This document shows positions 24,401 through 37,365 of a stretch of DNA of 64,000 nucleotides, one piece after another. Within the stretch, counting starts at the first letter, position 1; the number at the start of each line of letters is the position of its first letter. The stretch comes from Vicia villosa (taxonomy: Eukaryota > Streptophyta > Magnoliopsida > Fabales > Fabaceae). The notes under the pieces are model-generated. The model made no database searches. It was not told the DNA's origin and saw only the letters and a list, made by a program, of their open reading frames with translations. The DNA is taken from contig NC_081186.1 of the NCBI RefSeq assembly GCF_029867415.1, forward strand, positions 28,027,915-28,091,914. The letters run 5' to 3'. Both the position numbers and the translations under genes were made by a program.

Positions 24401-24928
24401 TAGTCGACGCACATGCGGACTTTTCCGTCTTTCTTAGGAATGGGAACAATGTTAGCTAACCACTGAGGGTATTCTGAAGTGACGAGGAAACCTGCGTTGA
24501 TCTGCTTTTGAACTTCCTCTTTGATTTTCATGGCCATCTCCGGATGAGTTCTTCTCAATTTTTGCTTGACCGGAGGGCATTCTGCTTTTAATGGCAAGTG
24601 ATGCTCCACTATACTGGTATCCAACCCTGGCATATCTTGATAAGACCAAGCGAAGACATCTGAGAATTATTTGAGCAGTTGTATCAAACTCTCTCTAATC
24701 TCTGAACTGAGCGAAGCTCCAATCTTAACCTCTTTTTTGTTTCCATTGGAACCAAGGTTAATGATCTCTAGAGGCTCATTGTATGGCTGAATGGCCTCTT
24801 CCTTTTGTTGAAGTAATCGTGAAATTTCTTTTGATATTTCTTCGTCTTCTTCTTCCTCTGCCTCAGGAAACTCAAAGCTTGGAGAAGTCATACGGTCGCA
24901 CGTTTCAACGGGGTATTTTATGATTAAT
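21469..24928 (-). pseudogene. B: Ogre-like pol exon (RT, RNase H x2, integrase)
   Basis: A single reading frame runs from the predicted splice acceptor (24929) to 21469. It is broken by three in-frame stops at 24667-24669, 23980-23982 and 21967-21969, with no frameshift. In order it has RT with YVDD (near 24110), a retroviral-type RNase H, and a second RNase H beginning at FDGAVNAYGRG near 23180. The integrase follows with an HHCC zinc region near 22450, a D-D-E core (WGIDMIG, TDNGS, AVEAANKN) and a C-terminal GPYVVKRAF-type end. The second RNase H is a hallmark of the Tat/Ogre group. It pairs with the gag-pro frame now displaced to 60899-64000 by insertion of D. Confidence 0.93.
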
Positions 24929-25255
24929 CTGCATATGTGTGATAAGTTTTATTTAGACAACGAGGGAAGACTCGGTGTATGCAGTTAATGAAATTTTTGA
25001 TGTTTTTTAAGGGTGTTTTTTAGGATTACCAATTTCCGAAAAAAAGAAAAGGAAAAACTAACGACGGAACAAAATGACATTTTTATTTATTGACAGTCAT
25101 TTCTTGAAACAAAGACCCTATAAAACAAAACTCTATTGCTTTGGGCGAAGCAAAGAGGGACATTTTCCTAAGAAATAGTAAAATGCAAAGCCCTATGAAA
25201 CATCTCTTCACCCTGGGCTATGGTGAGAGGATAAAATAACGGTGAAAGTTCCTAC
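24929..25255 (-). other. B: predicted intron between gag-pro and pol
   Basis: On the minus strand a donor AA/GTAGGA (G at 25255) and an acceptor ATGCAG (ending 24929) enclose 327 nt. Removing it joins the gag-pro frame, which otherwise ends at 25252-25254, to pol in the same frame. The split codon (two bases before, one after) matches the phase of the D intron. An intron at this place is established for Ogre elements; these exact sites are inferred. Confidence 0.7.
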
Positions 25256-25340
25256 TTAGGAGTGCGAACAACAGTTGTAACTTCAACAGCTGTCCAATAG
25301 TGGCGAACCCCATTGTGCACTAGGTAATCTGGAACCTTAG
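25252..25340 (-). pseudogene. B: displaced 3' end of gag-pro frame
   Basis: If D and one CTTAG are removed, the frame from 60899 continues here without interruption for about 28 codons, through PDYLVHNGVRHYWTAVEV, to a TAG at 25252-25254. This shows that D inserted inside coding sequence of B, not in its intron. It also fixes the order of insertion. The far part of this frame is at 60899-64000. Confidence 0.85.
25336..25340 (+). repeat. Target-site duplication of D, left copy
   Basis: CTTAG immediately before the TGTTAT start of the 5' LTR; the same five bases follow the 3' LTR at 60899-60903. Confidence 0.95.
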
Positions 25341-25853
25341 TGTTATACCCCAAAATTTGCCCGCATCTTTTTTCAAGAAAACTCCAATCTGAAAATTAAG
25401 AGTCTCATATGATCATGGATTTTTATTTCAACAAATATCCTGACATATGAAATACTTAGTTTTTAGAATTTTTCTTATACAGTAATTTGGCTTGCAGTTG
25501 AATTTATTCTTACGCAAACGCCAAATACTGTTTATTACTTCACACATGCTATTTATTTATTTACAGATAAATAGTGCTGACACAATTGGTACAGAGTTAA
25601 ATCTTTTTGCAGGCGCAGAATCAGGAAACTCAGACTGTACTGGTAACAAGTAGATTATTATTATCTTTTGTTTCCCACTAATTTTTGTACTATATTCCAT
25701 TATTTTAAAAAATCTTTTCAAATATCTTTTTCAAAAATCAAATCTCTCTTTTTCCCAACACTATCTCCACTTTCTTTCAAATCTTACTTCCACTCAAATT
25801 TTCCTTTTGTACGGAATCACATCATTCCCCAACGTCTCTATCCTTCTTTCCAT

Positions 25854-25865
25854 TCTATAAATACC
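25854..25865 (+). promoter_or_regulatory. TATA box of D 5' LTR
   Basis: TCTATAAATACC lies about 510 bases into the LTR and about 90 bases before a short ORF in good start context. The same site is at 56788-56799 in the 3' LTR. A transcript start near 25890 is expected, but this is inferred from the usual TATA spacing. Confidence 0.65.
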
Positions 25866-25956
25866 TCCCATTTTCTTCCATAAAATCTCACATCAAATTC
25901 TAACTCATCTTTCAAATTCCTACCTCATATCTATTTTCTCTTCTTCCCTTACAAGA

Positions 25957-26124
25957 ATGGCAAAGTGGATAGAGACACTGTCTCTTACAGTCATCACCAT
26001 TGCTACGGTGATCATGACTTTCTTCTGCCTGCATAGTCCTGAAGAGTGTGGACCTGCAATGGTTGCACTCCCAATCATCTACATGTTATTGTTCATAGCA
26101 TGGGTCATTAACCGTCATTCCTGA
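25957..26124 (+). CDS. Small two-pass membrane protein ORF in Ogre LTR (5' copy)
   Basis: A 55-codon ORF begins ATGGC with A at -3 (ACAAGAATGG), a good plant start context. It is the first good start after the TATA box. The product begins MAKWIETLSLTVITIATVIM. Two hydrophobic stretches (about residues 7-26 and 35-51) flank a short acidic loop (SPEECGP), and the protein ends WVINRHS. This predicts a two-pass membrane hairpin. I do not recognise a family and no function is known to me. The 3' LTR copy differs by one synonymous base. Because it lies in the likely R region it would be present at both ends of genomic RNA. It could still be an accidental ORF; comparison with other Ogre families would decide. 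Confidence 0.5.
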   Translation: MAKWIETLSLTVITIATVIMTFFCLHSPEECGPAMVALPIIYMLLFIAWVINRHS

Positions 26125-28476
26125 AGTCTGCCGTGATTCTTATTTCTTAAATGTACCGTTTATTCGTCGTACTGTTCAATATAGTATGTAATATTTGTAC
26201 TGTCAGTATTAAATATTGTACTACTTGTCATAATATTGCTTAATTACTCAGATAATATTTTATGTGTTTTCTGCCAGTCAAATATTCATTTTTCTGTGCA
26301 TTAAATGATTTTCAGGGTTATTATCGGTAATTTTGCCCGCGTACAGTAAAAATTAGTTATTTATTATGTCTGTGTTTTTTTAACAAGTCATGTAAATAAA
26401 CTTTCATTTTTCACATAAAACAAAAACAAAAACAACAAAAAAGAAATTTAACTTTGACTGTTGATTTTTCACTCTAACTGCTACGTCAATATCTGAAAAG
26501 TCAGTTGACAGCCAAACTGCTGGCAGTATAATTCTCAGTGTTTTGTACCATCAATCAAATCAATCTTTCACAATTCAAAATTCCAAGATTTTTGTTCTAG
26601 AAGTCTTCTGAATATCACGCGATTAGCAGAGACTCAACACTGCACAAAAATCAGGTACGCTTAACTGTCTCCTACATAAACAGTCCCTGACTAGGGTTTT
26701 CTTGTTTTTACAGGAGAAACAAGTTTTGAGAGCTCAAATGGATTTCATACACATCCATATATCTCAAAGTACCATCATACAAATTTTCAAACTTCAATTC
26801 ACTCAGACGCACCGTCAGCAGCTCAAACAGTCAACAGACGACCCGTTTGACCAAAAAGTCAACAGACAGTCAAAAATGAAATTTTTTGTCAAAGTCCATA
26901 TTTTGTCAAAGGATTCATCATTTGATCATTGGATGATCATAATTCATCAAGGAAAGATCAAAAATCAACAAAACCCTAAGATTCAAAATTAGGGTTTTTG
27001 CCTGAAAAGTCAACTCAACTTTGACTGATCATAACTCTCTCATCCTTCATCCAAAAAATTCAAACCAAAGCTCATTTTGAAGGAAATTCAATTATCTTTC
27101 AAATGCCATTGATCCCATGGTCATTGGATTCACCATTTGAAAAATATGATCAAAGACATTACAGGTCATTTTCAAAGTCAACAAAAAGACACTTTTTTCA
27201 AAAGGACACACAAGGAGCATCAAAAATCATTTTGACATGAGACCAAAGGCATTGGTTAGAGGACTCTTTGAGGTTTCCAAAAAGTGCAAGATCTCCTTCA
27301 TATGACAAAAATTGAGGGAATTACACCTTGTTGAAGTTGGCTAAATTTTGGGAAAATGCATGAAATCAACATTGCTCAAAAATGTATTTTTTCCAAATGG
27401 GGCCAAGTTTTCATGGTTCAAACATTATTTCCATAATATTATGGGCCTCCCACGACCAAGACTAAGCCCATACCTTTTTTTTATCCATTTTTTGCTTGAT
27501 TTTATCTTATTTTAAGATTAAATTAAAAGTAAAAATGGAAGGATAATGGATAGCTTGATTTCCAAGCATGACTCACCCAAGGAATCTTCATCTTTCTGCA
27601 GAGAATTGAAGAGCAAGGCAGATGCATTGAAGACAAGAAGACTTGGTTAATAATTCAAAGCTTTTTTAATATAAAAAATGCAAGAATTCCACAAAGGCAA
27701 CTAGATGCTTCTTAGCTTCAATTCTAAGCACTTCAATGCTTATAAATAGGCTAGCATGCTTCAGTAACATAGGGGACACGAATCAGAAACAAAGCCTTGC
27801 TCATAATACACTTGTAACCACTTGAAAAATTTCAAAGAAAATTCAAATTCGAGTTTTTAATTTCAGTCAATTTCAATACAAACTAAGCATTCAAACATCA
27901 TCTCTGAGCTTCACTGAAGCTATTCCAATCAATTGCAAGTCTTAAACCTCACTGAATCGAGCTATACAGGTCATAGTTTGTTCAAAATAAAACTAACTTA
28001 TATCTCATAATCCATTCATATTTAGCAAGATGTAGACATATATTTGTGTTTGGTTTGAGGTCCTAATCGTTTCTGGAAAATTAATTGAAGTTTGGAGGCT
28101 TGTACGAAGGATCACCATTTTAGGGTTCGAACCTTTAAATTTGGGGTTTTACGACCCATGCAAAATTATGAACTCTAAATAGTATCATTGAACTCGCATG
28201 AACAAGACGAATTAAATGGTGGCATCGCGCCAAATTTATGTTGTTGTTTGCTTGTATTCGTTATTTCCAACAGGTGTAAAAGGTCAGAGTTTCTACACCA
28301 CCTGCAAATGAAAGGTGTAAAAACTCTATCCTGAAGAAGAAGATGATGCGTGGCGTCCTCTGATTGGATGGAGGGCGCGCGCGTGTTTTTTAAATTAATT
28401 TTGGAATCAGTGTTTTGCAGGTACGTCACGTGCCATGGTCCCTCACCATCTGGGCCTTCTGATCCACTTGCCAGCT

Positions 28477-28481
28477 CATCC
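28477..28481 (+). repeat. Target-site duplication of E, left copy
   Basis: CATCC, repeated at 42808-42812. In the uninterrupted 3' LTR of D the site occurs once (CTCATCCAACGCG near 59351), which confirms the duplication. Confidence 0.97.
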
Positions 28482-30573
28482 TGTAACACCCCATTTCTAC
28501 CCGGAAATTATATAAAAAAATCAGAGTTTTCAAAATTTCTCAATAAACAAATGAGGCGTCACATAATTAAACAAAACAAATCACCTCGTCGCATAAAGAG
28601 GAGACATAGCACCTTTGAAATAGAATAACTTATTTTATTAAAACATAGCGGAAATCACTTAAGAATGTATTCAATAAAATATCTTCAGTTAACTTAACAT
28701 TTTGTCCAACCAAAATGAAACAATTAAATAGCAACATCAATAACAATATAAATCGTTCCCCCCAGAGTGCTACGTATCAGAGCGACAGCCGACTCGAGTA
28801 ACGGCAACTAAATCTTCATACTTGAATACCTGCACGTTGCCAATATAAAGGCAACGGCGAAATAAGAGAAAAGGGTGAGATATCAAATCATATAAGTGGG
28901 CATATGATAAATTGCATGCTAGGATTCAGACATATAAAATCATCACATCACAAGTATCAATAGCTACTATACACATCATACTTCTACAGTTCATTAATCT
29001 CACATACTTTTCATCACACAACAAGTCATAATCATGTAAATAGTATCATCTAATAAATTTCACATATTCAAGTAAGCACAAAGTTCAATAGTATAATACT
29101 CAAAAGATTCAATACTATTATCCCAAATATATACACAATCCATCATTATCACATATTCACACGTTTAACCAATTATATATCAAAACATCACCAATTTCAA
29201 TTATCACATCTCATGTACACATGACAATCACATAAATGCATATATTCAAACATCACTTAACCTCAATGTGACTCAATGCAAGACATGTGACTCTATGCAT
29301 GTGGTACCCAATGTGGACCCAAAGTTCCACCGCTTCCGATTCATATAGAATCTAGCCACGCTTCAGATCCGGACAAGATCAAAGCCACCAAATGTAAACA
29401 TATAGTTTACCGCTTTCCGAATTCACTCTAGAATTCAAGCCCCGCTTTTGTTTCAAAGCAAACCACCTTTGTTTCAAAGCAAACCACCTTTGTTTCGAGG
29501 CACACCATGACATGAATGCATGTACAATGTTGACAAACATATGCAATTAAGATCATCTCTACCATCTTAATATTTAGCATATCACAATAATTCAACTCGA
29601 TGAATTATTCACCAATTGTACACAACATTCACAACACATACATATCATTCACATATAAAAGGCCAATTAATCAATTACGATTCACAAAATCCAATTAACA
29701 CTAGTAACCATACTATCTCATGTTAATTCTCATTTTGCCAATTATATATGAACATACACATTTAAAATCAAGCAATTAATCATTAAAATTAATGCTATCC
29801 AACTACCCACAGAGAATCAATATCAAAACAACATCATTGACATAATAATATATATTTCTCAACATACATATTCAAGTCAAAACACAATTACGGATAAATT
29901 CTCAAAATATCGTAATTTACCGACAAACCAAATAGTTGATCTAATTCCAAATTGTATTCTAATCAATTAAACACATTGAAATTAATTCAACTATTAATTT
30001 AATCAACCGATTAATAATCACACTATATTAATTTAATTCACTTCTATTTCTACTCCATTTCCAATTTTCTAGCATTCTATTGCTCAAGACCATTTTTATT
30101 AAAAAGAATATCGCGCTAGCTTTCTAACGCCTCGAACGGAGACTCAAACGGAGTTACGGTTCAAAAGATATGAATTGTTAAAGTTTCAACAAAAAAACAA
30201 ACACCGACATCATACACTAACAACTCTAAACATGTCAAAATTACGCTAAACAAATAAAAGTATGACTCTTAATAATCCAAAACAACTCTGACAACTTATT
30301 GTCAACTCTAACAACTCTATTGACAACTCTATTGATAATTCTATTAAATTATTATAATTTATTTATAAAGAATATTTGAATCAAACACAATTTCGGTCGA
30401 TTAATAAAATATCACAATTTCAACAAAATAACACCACCACGTTAATCTACTAATTAAACTTAGCTACCACGCGAATTTTCATCAAATTCCAGATAACTAA
30501 TTATACCATTTAATTCAGCTATTTTGATCAAACGAGACTGTTCAGTATTTCATTAATCCTATAATTCCTACTG

Positions 30574-30665
<92 letters not shown>

Positions 30666-32020
30666 CATTTCATTTATATTATATTCAGTATATTGTTCTT
30701 ACTATTTTCAAATTGTTTCATTTTAAAAAAAACATGTTCCATTCTCATAATGCTATACCATTAATCAACATGGAAAACAGACATGAAACAGTAAGAAACC
30801 AATTTATAGCCTTGCATCAAACGAACATAAAAGACATGGGTGCCGCTCAAAAGGCATCCTGTTCCAATTCTATTGTTTCAAAAATATATGTTTCCATTAT
30901 ATTCTTTCTATACATATATTATCATATGATATTATCACATGTAACTAATATATTATCATATTATATTATATATGTAACTAATAACTAATGTAGAAATTGA
31001 AAACACTAACATAGAAACAGTAATAGGAGAATTAACTAATGACGTCAGTCAAAGAAAATAAAAGGGCCCCACATCATACAAATGCCGCTGCTGGCCATCA
31101 ATTGCTGGCTGCCATGACACTAAGTGGACGCGCATCTCCCTACACCCAGGGTATGCTACACAGACATGGTCATTTTAATTCCATTCTTTTAGTTTTGGTT
31201 TCCATACGATAATTACAGCACAAAAATCAAACGATTAATTTAGGAACAGCAGCATAGATTCAATCAATTTTTCCAGCAACAATTAACACAAGCAAGAGCA
31301 ATAACTTCAATCCCTAATCCCTAACATACAAGGTTTCATAAGCCCCATTATAGGAAGAGAACCCCACCCTTACCTTATCAATGGAAGCAACTCAATGGGT
31401 CTCTAATTACATCTTTACTTGACACCATGGATGAAAAATCTTCAAGCTTCTTCTTCTTCTCCATAGTCTTGCCTCTTTCTCCTCTATTCTTGTTTCTTCA
31501 TTATGACAACTCCCCCTTCCCAAAATCTCTAAAACCCTAATAAAAAAATCAATTGGGCTTAGTGTTTAAATCCTCTCTTTATTTAATATCCTCCAAAATC
31601 AATTTAGGCCCAATAAGAGATATAACTCAAATAATTAATTATATCACTTATAATAATAATTCCTTCAATATAATAATTCCGACTTATAAATAATATTATT
31701 CTTAATAATATTCTTCGACCATCCGACTAGAAATTCAACTTTTACTTAATAAATTCAAAAACGCTTCTTAAAATAACACCGACAATCCAAATTCGACCAA
31801 TATATCATATTTCCGGTCTAATCTTAATTACTCAGAAAATTCCCAAAAATTCAAATATTATTCCAATAATATTTCTAATAATGAAAATATCAAAACTCAT
31901 GATTAAATATCAATCCGCTATCCCGAATTAATACCGACTAAATCGTCTCAAAATACGAAAACTTCACTAAACACTCCGAACGTCTAGATTAAGCAAATAA
32001 TCAAATTTCCGGGCGTTACA
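28482..32020 (-). repeat. E LTR 1 (3539 bp)
   Basis: Plus-strand ends are TGTAACACCCC and GGGCGTTACA. It has private differences from LTR 2 and 3, including an extra copy of a 21-base TTTGTTTCAAAGC-type unit near 29450. It contains a TA tract (30580-30655), a palindromic TGACGTCA at 31040-31047 and a minus-strand TATA-like site (GGCTATAAATT) near 30801-30811. No ORF with recognisable features is present. Confidence 0.95.
30580..30655. repeat. TA microsatellite, E LTR 1
   Basis: About 38 TA units. The equivalent tracts in LTR 2 and LTR 3 are about 51 and 142 bases long. Confidence 0.95.
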
Positions 32021-33869
32021 ACTCTCCCCCACTTAGAATATTTTCGTCCTCGAAAATCTACTTGACAACACCATCGCAACCAAATCTCGTATCAAATTCT
32101 CAAATATCCAAATCGCTTTTGGTAACACTTCAATCACTACTTCTTCGGCACTACAACGATTCCGCAAGAACACAAACACATTACTATTCTTATCATATTC
32201 ACAATAATCTACGACCCAATGCAGCATCATGGCTCATCGCACTTATTCCAACAGTCTATCAATCCAAATATCAAGATAAATCCTCTTCACAGTCGTATAA
32301 CAACATTGCAACGCAATGGTTCCGCTGCGCAACTCTGATAATTCTTCTTTAAGTCATTGCCTTGTTAAAACTCCGTCAACTGTATGGTTCACAAATTTTC
32401 AATCCAACGCAGACTTTCCTTAATACTCATCCCCACATAGTTGGTTCACTTGTTACCTCCAAATCTTTCACCTCGCGACATTCAATTGCACAAAACTCAC
32501 TACTCTGAATTATTCATTTCGTCCAATTCTCACTTAATCACTCCTCTCATCAAGTTACACAAACTGGTGAGCGGCTAACTTCACGATAAAAATATAAAAA
32601 TCTTTCCACACTATTAGGACAACAAGACAAATCTATAACATCCAACACGATTTTCGTTTACCATTAACAATAGATTGAGGGTGATCAGTTCCCCAATTTG
32701 TCAACTAGTATCCGACAACCATAGTGGAGTATAAATCGTTGTTACATCATAAGAGCGTTTTTTTTCCCACTTAAATCCAATAACACGACATAATCCAATA
32801 ATTCACTTTGGGTTTTCACAATTCCTATAACTTCTTACTCAATCGATCTTGTCGATGAGACACCGATGTCCAAGCATAATACCAAATCTGACTCACAATT
32901 ACTTAGCAACACACAATCGTCAAACATCTTTAATACCAACATCTCGTCTTCTCATTTTAATCATCAACAACAAGTTCTGCTTAACTTCACTTCAGACATT
33001 TGCGATAACAACCATTCTTATTCAACAGGCTTACACATTTCCATAAAGGTAGAATACAACTTCACCTCTTTGTAGGTTCAAACGGTACGTCCAATTGATA
33101 CTCGAAACTCAAGATACGAATCTCTGACATTATCCAAATTGCAAACATCGACGTCAAGCATCGACAATTTTTATGTTATCTCCCAAACTCCTCAAATAAC
33201 TTCGACAACAACTGCACCCCATCCCAACATCATCACGCCAACTCAATCTATTACGGCTACGACAATCATTCTTATAATACATTTCATCTCGTTATCTTTC
33301 TGACGCTTCAAACGGAGTTCAAATCAGATATCCGAAACTCAAGCTACGCGCATTCTCGAGTTCCAACTAGGGTTCGCGATTCACAACACTTCACACATCG
33401 ACTACGTCCGTTAATCACTTTTGCGAGTCTATCATAAAGTCTACCGCAACTTTATCACTTTAACACTTGTCAAACACTGACATTAGACGCAAAGGTTAAA
33501 CACACCGACAAGTTCTCAGTCCTCAACCGTGCTGAACATCACCACTCTCTAACTTCTGTCTCCCAAAATTATCCTTAACTTCACATCGTCTTCGACTCTT
33601 GGTAACATCCAAAACTCTCAACACCACTTGCATCGTCGCTTGTCGACAGCATACCTGACCATCTATTACAATAGAAACATCATCGAGAAGTAAAACTTCT
33701 CCCCCACTTGGAAACAAACCAATTCCTGCAACGAAACAAACAAGTTCGGACAGTGTTTCACACACGTGTCATGTACTAAAGACTAAAACACTGACAACAT
33801 TCAACTGTCGCACAACTCAACAGACTCGACAACTTGGCCGGACGGACCGACCTGCTCTGATACCACTAT
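32021..33869 (-). mobile_element. E internal region 1 (1849 bp), non-coding
   Basis: On the minus strand it begins with the primer site and ends CTAAGTGGGGGAGAGT, a polypurine tract, at 32036-32021. ORFs up to about 96 codons occur on both strands but have no domain and lack a coding look. Only the last dozen codons recall a chromovirus pol end. The second copy differs by one T in a homopolymer (near 32760 versus 38105) as far as I can see. Confidence 0.9.
33854..33865 (-). promoter_or_regulatory. E primer binding site (Met-initiator tRNA), copy 1
   Basis: The minus strand reads TGGTATCAGAGC, the standard match to the 3' end of plant initiator Met tRNA. It lies four bases inside the LTR 2 edge. 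Confidence 0.92.
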
Positions 33870-35942
33870 TGTAACACCCCATTTCTACCCGGAAATTATA
33901 TAAAAAAATCAGAGTTTTCAAAATTTCTCAATAAACAAATGAGGCGTCACATAATTAAACAAAACAAATCACCTCGTCGCATAAAGAGGAGACATAGCAC
34001 CTTTGAAATAGAATAACTTATTTTATTAAAACATAGCGGAAATCACTTAAGAATGTATTCAATAAAATATCTTCAGTTAACTTAACATTTTGTCCAACCA
34101 AAATGAAACAATTAAATAGCAACATCAATAATAATATAAATCGTTCCCCCCAGAGTGCTACGTATCAGAGCGATAACCGACTCGAGTAACGGCAACTAAA
34201 TCTTCATACTTGAATACCTGCACGTTGCCAATATAAAGGCAACGGCGAAACAAGAGAAAAAGGTGAGATATCAAATCATATAAGTGGGCATATGATAAAT
34301 TGCATGTTAGGATTCAGACATATAAAATCATCACATCACAAGTATCAATAGCTACTATACACATCATACTTCTACAGTTCATTAATCTCACATATACTTT
34401 TCATCACACAACAAGTCATAATCATGTAAATAGTATCATCTAATAAATTTCACATATTCAAGTAAGCACAAAGTTCAATAGTATAATACTCAAAAGATTC
34501 AATACTATTATCCCAAATATATACACAATCCATCATTATCACATATTCACACGTTTAACCAATTATATATCAAAACATCACCAATTTCAATTATCACATC
34601 TCATGTACACATGACAATCACATAAATGCATATATTCAAACATCACTTAACCTCAATGTGACTCAATGCAAGACATGTGACTCTATGCATGTGGTACCCA
34701 ATGTGGACCCAAAGTTCCACCGCTTCCGATTCATATAGAATCTAGCCACGCTTCAGATCCGGACAAGATCAAAGCCACCAAATGTAAACATATAGTTTAC
34801 CGCTTTCCGAATTCACTCTAGAATTCAAGCCCCGCTTTTGTTTCAAAGCAAACCACCTTTGTTTCAAGGCACACCATGACATGAATGCATGTACAATGTT
34901 GACAAACATATGCAATTAAGATCATCTCTGCCATCTTAATATTTAGCATATCACAATAATTCAACTCGATGAATTATTCACCAATTGTACACAACATTCA
35001 CAACACATACATATCATTCACATATAAAAGGCCAATTAATCAATTACGATTCACAAAATCCAATTAACACTAGTAACCATACTATCTCATGTTAATTCTC
35101 ATTTTGCCAATTATATATGAACATACACATTTAAAATCAAGCAATTAATCATTAAAATTAATGCTATCCAACTACCCACAGAGAATCAATATCAAAACAA
35201 CATCATTGACATAATAATATATATTTCTCAACATACATATTTAAGTCAAAACACAATTACGGATAAATTCTCAAAATATCGTAATTTACCGACAAACCAA
35301 ATAGTTGATCTAATTCCAAATTGTATTCTAATCAATTAAACACATTGAAATTAATTCAACTATTAATTTAATCAACCGATTAATAATCACACTATATTAA
35401 TTTAATTCACTTCTATTTCTACTCCATTTCCAATTTTCTAGCATTCTATTGCTCAAGACCATTTTTATTAAAAAGAATATCGCGCTAGCTTTCTAACGCC
35501 TCGAACGGAGACTCAAACGGAGTTACGGTTCAAAAGATATGAATTGTTAAAGTTTCAACAAAAAAACAAACACCGACATCATACACTAACAACTCTAAAC
35601 ATGTCAAAATTACGCTAAACAAATAAAAGTATGACTCTTAATAATCCAAAACAACTCTGACAACTTATTGTCAACTCTAACAACTCTATTGACAACTCTA
35701 TTGATAATTCTATTAAATTATTATAATTTATTTATAAAGAATATTTGAATCAAACACAATTTCGGTCGATTAATAAAATATCACAATTTCAACAAAATAA
35801 CACCACCACGTTAATCTACTAATTAAACTTAGCTACCACGCGAATTTTCATCAAATTCCAGATAACTAATTATACCATTTAATTCAGCTATTTTGATCAA
35901 ATGAGACTGTTCAGTATTTCATTAATCCTATAATTCCTACTG

Positions 35943-36010
<68 letters not shown>

Positions 36011-37365
36011 CATTTCATTTATATTATATTCAATATATTGTTCTTACTATTTTCAAATTGTTTCATTTTAAAAAAAACATGTTCCATTCTCATAATGCTA
36101 TACCATTAATCAACATGGAAAACAGACATGAAACAGTAAGAAACCAATTTATAGCCTTGCATCAAACGAACATAAAAGACATGGGTGCCGCTCAAAAGGC
36201 ATCCTGTTCCAATTCTATTGTTTCAAAAATATATGTTTCCATTATATTCTTTCTATACATATATTATCATATGATATTATCACATGTAACTAATATATTA
36301 TCATATTATATTATATATGTAACTAATAACTAATGTAGAAATTGAAAACACTAACATAGAAACAGTAATAGGAGAATTAACTCATGACGTCAGTCAAAGA
36401 AAATAAAAGGGCCCCACATCATACAAATGCCGCTGCTGGCCATCAATCGCTGGCTGCCATGACACTAAGTGGACGCGCATCTCCCTACACCCAGGGTATG
36501 CTACACAGACATGGTCATTTTAATTCCATTCTTTTAGTTTTGGTTTCCACACGATAATTACAGCACAAAAATCAAACGATTAATTTAGGAACAGCAGCAT
36601 AGATTCAATCAATTTTTCCAGCAACAATTAACACAAGCAAGAGCAATAACTTCAATCCCTAATCCCTAACATACAAGGTTTCATAAGCCCCATTATAGGA
36701 AGAGAACCCCACCTTTACCTTTTCAATGGAAGCAACTCAATGGGTCTCTAATTGCATCTTTACTTGACACCATGGATGAAAAATCTTCAAGCTTCTTCTT
36801 CTTCTCCATAGTCTTGCATCTTTCTCCTCTATTCTTGTTTCTTCATTATGACAACTCCCCCTTCCCAAAATCTCTAAAACCCTAATAAAAAAATCAATTG
36901 GGCTTAGTGTTTAAATCCTCTCTTTATTTAATATCCTCCAAAATCAATTTAGGCCCAATAAGAGATATAACTCAAATAATTAATTATATCACTTATAATA
37001 ATAATTCCTTCAATATAATAATTCCGACTTATAAATAATATTATTCTTAATAATATTCTTCGACCATCCGACTAGAAATTCAACTTTTACTTAATAAATT
37101 CAAAAACGCTTCTTAAAATAACACCGACAATCCAAATTCGACCAATATATCATATTTCCGGTCTAATCTTAATTACTCAGAAAATTCCCAAAAATTCAAA
37201 TATTATTCCAATAATATTTCTAATAATGAAAATATCAAAACTCATGATTAAATATCAATCCGCTATCCCGAATTAATACCGACTAAATCGTCTCAAAATA
37301 CGAAAACTTCACTAAACACTCCGAACGTCTAGATTAAGCAAATAATCAAATTTCCGGGCGTTACA
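33870..37365 (-). repeat. E LTR 2 (middle, 3496 bp)
   Basis: It shares most variants with LTR 3 (for example GATAACCGACTCG and CTCATGACGTCAG). It also has private ones (CATATACTTTTC, AAATGAGACTG, CCTTTTCAATGG). Its TA tract is the shortest (35950-36000). It serves both internal regions, one on each side. Confidence 0.95.
35950..36000. repeat. TA microsatellite, E LTR 2
   Basis: About 25 TA units, the shortest of the three aligned tracts. Confidence 0.95.

Larger units (their letters stand above)
25341..28481 (+). repeat. D 5' LTR, left part
   Basis: This is the first 3.1 kb of the 5' LTR, up to the insertion point of E. It carries the TATA box, the 55-codon ORF and, further on, a G-box-containing stretch (TACGTCACGTG near 28422). 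Near 26655-26740 it keeps about 60-90 bases that are rearranged in the 3' LTR. The antisense ORF at 28175-28489 has no recognisable features. Confidence 0.95.

Noticed and set aside
26655..26713. Possible complete intron GTACGC...TTTTTACAG in D 5' LTR
   Set aside because: Only 59 nt, shorter than usual plant introns, and not preserved in the 3' LTR.
28175..28489. 104-codon antisense ORF in D 5' LTR and its 111-codon partner at 59051-59386
   Set aside because: Conserved only because the two LTRs are young copies; antisense to the element, no features.
30713..30988. 91-codon ORF repeated identically at 36058 and 41500
   Set aside because: It lies in E LTRs; identity reflects recent duplication. 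Composition is AT-driven and no domain is visible.
33523..33765. 80-codon minus ORF in E internal region (and copy at 38869-39111)
   Set aside because: No known motif; the internal region otherwise lacks coding character and the second copy is a recent duplicate.
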